Below the pieces are notes generated by a model. That model saw only the letters and a program-made list of their open reading frames with translations, made no database searches and was not told the DNA's origin. From Halovivax sp. (GTDB taxonomy: Archaea; Halobacteriota; Halobacteria; Halobacteriales; Natrialbaceae), in contig SLIS01000104.1 in assembly GCA_007135505.1 (NCBI GenBank), forward strand, positions 1-6,342: a stretch of DNA of 6,342 nucleotides, written 5' to 3'. The position numbers and the translations under genes are program-made. This document shows positions 1 to 4,828 of this stretch, piece by piece. How positions within the stretch are numbered: position 1 is the first letter of the stretch; every line of letters starts with the position of its first letter.

Positions 1-381
1 ACCGAAGCCGCGATCGGTGCCGGCGTCACGACCATCCTGCTGTTGTTGACCATCGCCCGAACGACCCGACCGAGCACGGACAAGCTGTTCGAGTCGGTCA
101 ACGTCCCGGCGCTCGTCGTCTGTGGCGCGTTCGTCATCGTTCTCGCCACACAGCTGCTGCCGGAGATGTACGCCGTCGGCGATCCCGGCGCTCCGGTCTG
201 GTCGAACCCGGAGGTCACCCAGGCCTACCTCGAGGAGACCTACGATGACACGGGCGTCCAGAACGCCGTTACCGCGGTGCTGGCGGCCTACCGAGGGTTC
301 GACACCTTCGGCGAGGCGGTCGTCGTCTTCGCCGCCGGTATCGCGACGCTCCTGGTACTGAAACGTGAGGTGTTCGCCTGA
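1..381 (+). CDS. MbhD/MbhE-like (DUF4040-type) antiporter subunit, 3' part only
   Basis: The frame is open from base 1 and ends at TGA 379-381, giving the last 126 residues; the true start lies upstream of the window. The fragment begins TEAAIGAGVTT, which matches the end of the MbhD/DUF4040 domain, followed by a hydrophobic run (fragment residues 12-18). A second membrane segment lies at about 33-52 and a third at 103-121, preceded by YRGFDTFGE (97-105), the signature I associate with the MbhE domain and the C-terminus of MrpA. Between them is a polar loop (about 58-90) rich in Asp, Glu and Pro. In bacteria this module is fused to the end of MrpA; here it ends in its own stop codon directly before mnhB. 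The role is structural or ion-path support within the membrane antiporter complex (family knowledge). The family assignment is strong; the fused MbhD-MbhE architecture is inferred because the N-terminus is missing. A TTG at 43 is an internal codon, not a start. Confidence 0.85.
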   Translation, partial: TEAAIGAGVTTILLLLTIARTTRPSTDKLFESVNVPALVVCGAFVIVLATQLLPEMYAVGDPGAPVWSNPEVTQAYLEETYDDTGVQNAVTAVLAAYRGFDTFGEAVVVFAAGIATLLVLKREVFA

Positions 382-884
382 TGGTCGATCGGAACACGAC
401 CGGCTACGAGGATACCTACACCGAAAGTCAGGTCATCCTGACGGCGGTGAAGATCATCGCCCCGTTCACGCTCACCTACGGGATGTTCATGACCCTCCAC
501 GGGGCGGACACACCCGGCGGGAGCTTCCAGGGCGGGGCGATCATCGGTGTCACCGTCCTCATGCTGGCCTTTGCGTTCGGCATCGAACCGACCCGGCAGT
601 GGTTGAAAAACAGCGTTCTCGTCGGCCTCGTCGCCGGCGGCGTCGCCATCTTCGTCGGCGTCGGGCTGGCGACGATCGCTCTCGGTGGGGCGTTCCTCGA
701 GTACCGGCTGTTCGACACTGTCCTCGGCATTCCCGACGGCACGAAGTGGGGGATGGAAGCCATCGAGGTCGGCGGCATCGCCCTGATCGTCGCGGGCGTG
801 GTCATCACGCTCTTTTTCGCGACGGCGGCGGGCTTCACGCCGACGCGAACCGACGGCTCCGGACGCGGAGGTGACGACGAATGA
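381..884 (+). CDS. mnhB: Na+/H+ antiporter subunit B (MnhB/MrpB domain)
   Basis: A 167-residue protein with four predicted membrane helices (about 19-38, 53-68, 79-103 and 126-150). The loop after helix 1 carries HGADTPGGSFQGG (40-52), the hallmark of the MnhB/MrpB family, and helix 4 begins with EVGG (129-132), a conserved acidic position at the membrane edge. The C-terminus is a short polar tail ending in GGDDE. The ATG shares its A with the TGA of the preceding gene (1-base overlap) and has GAGGTG at 367-372, eight bases upstream, so the start is well supported. The protein is slightly longer than a typical MrpB because of hydrophilic residues at both ends. By family knowledge it is a membrane subunit required for assembly and activity of the Mrp complex and is not itself a pump. 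Related MnhB domains also occur in membrane-bound hydrogenases, so the domain alone does not prove a stand-alone antiporter. Confidence 0.95.
   Translation: MVDRNTTGYEDTYTESQVILTAVKIIAPFTLTYGMFMTLHGADTPGGSFQGGAIIGVTVLMLAFAFGIEPTRQWLKNSVLVGLVAGGVAIFVGVGLATIALGGAFLEYRLFDTVLGIPDGTKWGMEAIEVGGIALIVAGVVITLFFATAAGFTPTRTDGSGRGGDDE
867..874 (+). promoter_or_regulatory. Shine-Dalgarno motif for mnhC
   Basis: GGAGGTGA lies six bases before the mnhC ATG, inside the last codons of mnhB. It is a full complement to the conserved archaeal 16S rRNA 3' tail. It is the strongest of the five Shine-Dalgarno sites here and serves as the reference for judging the weaker one at 4807. Confidence 0.85.
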
Positions 885-1264
885 TCGAAATCCTCGCCAG
901 TCGCTACGCGTACGCGCTGATGTTCGTCCTGCTCGGTATCGGTCTCTACATGACCATCGCCAGCGAGAACCTCGTCAAGAAGCTGATCGGCGTCAACTTA
1001 TTCCAGACGGCGATCTTCCTGTTCTTCGTCGCCGTCGCCTACGTCGAAGGCGGCGGATCGCCGGTCGTCCCGGCCGACTCGAGCGTCGAAGCCGGTTCGA
1101 GCGAACTCCTGCTCGCCAGCCCGCTCCCGCACGTGATCGTCCTGACGGCTATTGTCGTCGGCATCGCGCTCACGGCGGTCGGTCTGGCGCTGATCGTCCG
1201 AATCCACTCCGAGTACGGGACGCTGCGCGAGGACACCCTCCGAGAGGTGCGTGCCGATGAGTAA
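881..1264 (+). CDS. mnhC: Na+/H+ antiporter subunit C (MnhC/MrpC, NuoK-like)
   Basis: A 127-residue protein with the three-helix NuoK fold: helices at about 8-26, 34-54 and 84-107. Family marks are GVNLFQTAIFLFF (38-49 region) and SPLPHVIVLTAIVVGIALTA (80-99), close to the usual MnhC sequence in which Pro-Leu-Pro precedes helix 3. The segment between helices 2 and 3 (about 56-80) is an outward-type polar loop rich in Gly, Ser and acidic residues. The C-terminal tail is charged (EYGTLREDTLREVRADE). The start overlaps the mnhB stop by four bases (ATGA) and has a full Shine-Dalgarno six bases upstream. By family knowledge MrpC sits between MrpA and MrpD-type subunits and is homologous to NuoK of respiratory complex I. 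Length and motifs are normal. It contains the only TTA leucine codon I found in frame in this window (998-1000). Confidence 0.95.
   Translation: MIEILASRYAYALMFVLLGIGLYMTIASENLVKKLIGVNLFQTAIFLFFVAVAYVEGGGSPVVPADSSVEAGSSELLLASPLPHVIVLTAIVVGIALTAVGLALIVRIHSEYGTLREDTLREVRADE
1244..1249 (+). promoter_or_regulatory. Shine-Dalgarno motif that fixes the start of D1
   Basis: GAGGTG ends seven bases before ATG 1257 but only one base before the alternative in-frame GTG 1251. The other junctions in this operon use 6-8 bases, so ATG 1257 is the better start. Confidence 0.75.
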
Positions 1265-2837
1265 CGTCGACCTCCTGCCGGCCCTGCTCGTCGTCGTGCC
1301 GATCCTGATGGCTACGGTACCGATCGCCCTCGGGCTCAGATACGATCGGACGGGGTGGTCTGTCACCCTCGCGACGACGCTCGCCCTGTTCGCCGGAACC
1401 GTCTACCTCGCTACGCGGGTCTATGGCGCCTCCGGAACGAACCTCGAGGTCGCCGTCATCCACCAGCTCGGCGGCTTCCCCCGGCCGATGGGGATCGAAC
1501 TCGTCGCCGACACCCTCTCGACGATGATCGCCCTGCTCGTCACCGGTACCGCACTGGGCTTGCTCGCCTACACCCGGGTCGGCGGCCCCCGCGGGAACAC
1601 GTTCTACAGCGGCTACCTGCTGCTCGTCGGCGGCTTGCTCGGCCTCACGATGACCGGCGACGTGTTCAACATGTTCGTCTTCCTCGAGATCGTCGGCCTC
1701 GGAACGTACGCACTGATCTCGAGCGGCGACGGGCCCGAATCGGCGGTCGCCGCGCTCAAGTACCTCATCATCGGCACCGTCGGCGCGTCGATCTACCTGA
1801 TCGGCGTCGGCTTCCTCTTCATGGCGACGGGTACCCTGAACATGATCGACCTCGCGGAAACGGTGTCCACGCTCGAGGGCCAGAACCTGCAACTCGCCCG
1901 GGCCGCGTTCGCGTTCATCTTCGTCGGCTTCGCGATCAAGGTGGCCCAGTGGCCGCTGCATAGCTGGCAACCCGACGCCTACCAGCACGCCCCCGACGGC
2001 GTGACGCCGCTGATCGCGGCGCTCGTCTCGACCGTGTCGGCGTACGCGCTGGCACGGCTCATGTTCACCGTCTTCGGCGCCGACTTCATCGCCGCGACGC
2101 CGTACGCGACGGAGATCGTCGTCGCCGTCGGTGCGGTGAGCGTCGTCGCCGGGAGCACGCTCGCCGTCATCCAGACCGACGTCAAACGGATGCTCGCGTA
2201 CTCCTCGGTGTCCCAGTTCGGCCTCATCGTCGCCGCCTACGGCCTGCTCACCGAGACGGCGCTGGTGGGGGCGCTGATCCACCTCGTCGGTCACGGCCTG
2301 ATGAAAGCCGGGTTGTTCATCGCCGTCGGCATCGTCGCCCTCGGCTACGGCGCCCGAACCGTCGACCAGTACGCCGGCCTCGCCTCGAGTCGCCCCTACA
2401 CTGCCGGGTCGATGGCCATCATCCTGATCGCCCTCGTCGGCATCCCGCCGTCGATCGGCTTCATCGGGAAGTGGTACATCGCTGTCGGGGCTATCGAGGC
2501 TCAGGCCTGGACGGTCGCCGGGGTCATCTTCCTCAGCACGATGCTCACGCTGGCGTACGTCGCCCGCCTGCTCGAGAAGATGTACTTCACGCCGGCGTCC
2601 GTGCTCGAGTCGCCCCACGGCCGTGGCCATGAGTACGACCACAACCCCGATCACGGCGCCGGAACGCCCGTCACCGACGGCGGCCACTCGACGGGAACAC
2701 GGCGGGTCACCGTGGGGATGCTCGCACTCCTCGTCGTCGCTGCCGTCCTGGCCGTCGCCCTCGGCTTCGCCGGGGACGTCTTCTTCGAGTTGCTCGCGCC
2801 GTTCGTCGAATCCGCTGACCTGGAGGTGTCTGCCTGA
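1257..2837 (+). CDS. mnhD: MrpD-like proton-conducting antiporter subunit D1 (NuoM/N family)
   Basis: From ATG 1257 this is a 526-residue polytopic protein of the proton antiporter family shared with NuoL/M/N; the length is normal for MrpD. Visible marks are the helix-5 glutamate E144 (VFLEIVGLGTY), the helix-7 lysine K228 in AIKVAQWPLHSWQPDAY, the conserved QTDVKRMLAYSSVSQ segment after helix 9, LVGHGLMKAGLF in helix 11, and the helix-12 lysine K405 in GFIGKWYIA. In known antiporter subunits the helix-5 Glu and helix-7 Lys are central to ion translocation. The helix-8 position that is usually Lys or His appears to be T259 (ALVSTVSAYALAR). The loop before the last helix (about 451-483) is polar and contains five histidines (H454, H458, H462, H466, H477). 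The gene overlaps mnhC by eight bases. A GTG at 1251 would add two residues but is too close to the Shine-Dalgarno. It is probably the MrpD counterpart, though which paralogue is the true orthologue is inferred. Confidence 0.93.
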   Translation: MSNVDLLPALLVVVPILMATVPIALGLRYDRTGWSVTLATTLALFAGTVYLATRVYGASGTNLEVAVIHQLGGFPRPMGIELVADTLSTMIALLVTGTALGLLAYTRVGGPRGNTFYSGYLLLVGGLLGLTMTGDVFNMFVFLEIVGLGTYALISSGDGPESAVAALKYLIIGTVGASIYLIGVGFLFMATGTLNMIDLAETVSTLEGQNLQLARAAFAFIFVGFAIKVAQWPLHSWQPDAYQHAPDGVTPLIAALVSTVSAYALARLMFTVFGADFIAATPYATEIVVAVGAVSVVAGSTLAVIQTDVKRMLAYSSVSQFGLIVAAYGLLTETALVGALIHLVGHGLMKAGLFIAVGIVALGYGARTVDQYAGLASSRPYTAGSMAIILIALVGIPPSIGFIGKWYIAVGAIEAQAWTVAGVIFLSTMLTLAYVARLLEKMYFTPASVLESPHGRGHEYDHNPDHGAGTPVTDGGHSTGTRRVTVGMLALLVVAAVLAVALGFAGDVFFELLAPFVESADLEVSA

Positions 2838-4828
2838 TGTCTGAACACGTCGTTACCGACCCGCGACCGCTGGCTGCCGTACTCGTCTCGGCGATCGCCG
2901 TGGTCTTCATCGTCGCGTCGTATCGCCATCCAAACGTCCGGGAAGGCTGGTCCGTCCTGGCCGCTCTCTCGAAGTTCGCCATCGTCGCGAGCATGCTCCC
3001 CGGCGTCATGTCGGGCACGGTCTACCAGTGGAGTTTTAGCGAGGCGACCGGCCTCGAGTTCGTCGCCGGCGTGGACTTCGCGCTGCGAGCGGATCCCCTG
3101 GGGATGCTCTTTGCACTGCTCGCGAGCTTCCTCTGGATCTTCACCTCGTTCTACGCGGCAGGGTACATGCGCGGGCTCGACGAACACGCCCAGACCCGAT
3201 TCTTCGCGGCGTTCGCAGCCAGCCTGTCGACTGCCGTGGGCATCGCGTTCGCCTCGAACCTGCTCACGATCTTCGTCTTCTACGAACTGCTCTCGCTCGT
3301 GACCTATCCGCTGGTCGCTCACAACGAGGATTCGGAGGCGCGGATCGCCGGCCGGAAGTACCTCACCTACACGTTCTTCGGCGGGGGGGTGTTCCTGCTC
3401 GCCGGCACCGTCCTGGTCTACTGGCTGACGGCCCAGGCCGGCGAGGCGACCCTCGCCTTCGAGGCAGGCGGCATCGGACTTCTGACCGACGCTGCCGCGG
3501 CCGATCCGGCCATCGCCCAGGCCGCGTTCTACCTGCTGATCGCCGGCTTCGGCGTGAAAGCCGCGGTGATGCCCCTACACTCGTGGCTCGCGGACGCGAT
3601 GGTCGCGCCAACGCCCGTCTCCGGGCTGCTCCACGCCGTGGCCGTCGTCAAATCCGGCGCCTTCGGGGTCGCCCGCGTGTATCTGGACGTCTTCGGCCTC
3701 GAGTTCCCGCGGGCGTTCCCGCTGTCGGCCCCGGTGGTCGGCGACGTCCCGCTCAACGTACCGGTGGCGATCCTCGCCGCGTTCACGCTGACCGCGGCGA
3801 GCATCATCGCGCTCCGGAAGGATCACCTCAAACGTCGGCTGGCGTACTCGACGACCGCCCAGCTGTCCTACATCGTGCTGGGGCTCTCGATGCTCCACCC
3901 GATCGCGGTGCTCGGGGCGCTGCTCCACATCCCGGCCCACGCGTTCGGCAAGCTCACCCTGTTCTTCTGTGCCGGGGCCGTGCACGTCGAGACTCACACC
4001 GACTACGTCAGCGAGATGGCCGGTATCGGGAAACGAATGCCCGTCACGATGTCTGCGTTCGCCCTCGGGGCCGCCAGCATGGCCGGCATCCCGCTGCTCG
4101 CTGGCTTCGTCAGCAAGTTCTACCTGCTGATCGGCGCCGCGAGCGGCGCGGACGTGACGGCGTTCGGCCTCGAGGCCACCTGGCTCTGGATCTTCGCCGG
4201 TGCCCTGATCGTCTCGGGCGTGCTGAACATCGCGTACCTCTGGCCGATCGTCTACACCGCGTTCTTCGAGAGCGAGGATCGCCACGACGCGAAACCGCTG
4301 CTCGAGTTCCCCGCCGGCGGGAAACGGGAGTCCTACGGCTTGCTCGCTCACGAAAGCGGGGACGAACAGGCGGTGGCGGCCGACGGTGGTCGCCCGGACG
4401 GCGACGAAACAGATACTGATGCGCGAACCCACGACGACACGGACGACACCGACGAACCCGCCTACGCGGTCGACGACAACCCGAGCGACGCGGACGTTCC
4501 GTTCGGTGCTGGCTCGGACGCCGACGGCGACGCCGACGAGCGACCCGAACCCGCCCACGAGGGCACAGGCCACGAAAAACACGCCGACGACCACCACGAT
4601 CACGGCGACCACCACGACGACCATCACCACCACGGTGGCGCCCCGCCGGGTGGCTGGAAACGCTACTCGGCGCGCTCCTTCGGGGAGAGCACCTGGCTCA
4701 TGTTGATGCCGATTACCATCATCGTCACCGGCGCGGTCGTCCTCGGGATCGTTCCCGACTACGCCGTCTTCCTCGAGCTGGCGAACACCATCGTCGAGGG
4801 CGTCACGGGGGTGAGCGTTCTTGACTGA
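2837..4828 (+). CDS. MrpA/NuoL-like antiporter subunit D2 with acidic His-rich insertion
   Basis: A 663-residue member of the proton antiporter family, about 130 residues longer than D1. It has about 14 helices, 13 of them before residue 477 and the last at about 620-640. All classic charged positions are present: E150 (FYELLSLVTYPL, helix 5), K241 (FGVKAAVMPLHSWLADAM, helix 7), K272 (HAVAVVKSGAFGVAR, helix 8), and K427 (GFVSKFYLL, helix 12). The LADAM...APTPVSGLLHAVAVVK stretch resembles NuoL and the N-terminal part of MrpA more than MrpD. Since the MrpA C-terminal module is a separate gene at the left edge, D2 is a reasonable candidate for the other half of a split MrpA. Residues about 478-610 form a hydrophilic linker between the last two helices, with an Asp/Glu-rich part and then 12 histidines within 574-599. 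ATG 2837 overlaps the D1 stop by one base and has GGAGGTG at 2822-2828, eight bases upstream. A run of seven G (3383-3389) lies in helix 6, and the frame is intact across it. Confidence 0.92.
   Translation: MSEHVVTDPRPLAAVLVSAIAVVFIVASYRHPNVREGWSVLAALSKFAIVASMLPGVMSGTVYQWSFSEATGLEFVAGVDFALRADPLGMLFALLASFLWIFTSFYAAGYMRGLDEHAQTRFFAAFAASLSTAVGIAFASNLLTIFVFYELLSLVTYPLVAHNEDSEARIAGRKYLTYTFFGGGVFLLAGTVLVYWLTAQAGEATLAFEAGGIGLLTDAAAADPAIAQAAFYLLIAGFGVKAAVMPLHSWLADAMVAPTPVSGLLHAVAVVKSGAFGVARVYLDVFGLEFPRAFPLSAPVVGDVPLNVPVAILAAFTLTAASIIALRKDHLKRRLAYSTTAQLSYIVLGLSMLHPIAVLGALLHIPAHAFGKLTLFFCAGAVHVETHTDYVSEMAGIGKRMPVTMSAFALGAASMAGIPLLAGFVSKFYLLIGAASGADVTAFGLEATWLWIFAGALIVSGVLNIAYLWPIVYTAFFESEDRHDAKPLLEFPAGGKRESYGLLAHESGDEQAVAADGGRPDGDETDTDARTHDDTDDTDEPAYAVDDNPSDADVPFGAGSDADGDADERPEPAHEGTGHEKHADDHHDHGDHHDDHHHHGGAPPGGWKRYSARSFGESTWLMLMPITIIVTGAVVLGIVPDYAVFLELANTIVEGVTGVSVLD
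4517..4633 (+). repeat. Low-complexity Asp/Gly then His/Asp coding tract inside D2
   Basis: Bases 4517-4540 spell four Asp codons alternating with Ala, Gly, Ala and Glu codons. Bases 4556-4633 encode residues 574-599 with 12 His and 7 Asp, including four adjacent His codons at 4622-4633. The DNA is a skewed CAC/CAT/GAC mixture and not an exact tandem repeat. The tract is in frame and uses two His codons, so it reads as coding low complexity shaped at protein level, although slippage during replication could change its length between strains. Confidence 0.8.
4807..4814 (+). promoter_or_regulatory. Shine-Dalgarno-like motif supporting the TTG start of D3
   Basis: GGGGGTGA differs by one base from the GGAGGTGA used by mnhC and sits at the same six-base distance from TTG 4821. 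The next in-frame candidate, GTG 4839, would be 24 bases away. This makes TTG 4821 the preferred start. Confidence 0.65.

Noticed and set aside
1251..1256. GTG 1251 as the start of D1
   Set aside because: It lies one base after the Shine-Dalgarno, while ATG 1257 in the same frame has the seven-base spacing seen at the other junctions.
1170..2687. Long minus-strand open frame (505 codons) opposite D1
   Set aside because: Its product is a monotonous Arg/Asp/Glu/Gly/His-rich sequence with no membrane or domain pattern, typical of the antisense of a G+C-rich gene. The plus strand here encodes a clear family protein.
3383..3389. Run of seven G as a possible phase-variation site or frameshift
   Set aside because: The D2 frame continues with family motifs on both sides of the run, so no frameshift is present. 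One G run in a G+C-rich gene is not evidence of switching.
4556..4633. His/Asp tract as a DNA tandem repeat or CRISPR-like array
   Set aside because: There are no equal-length repeats or spacers. The irregular CAC/CAT/GAC mixture is in frame inside D2 and best explained as coding low complexity.
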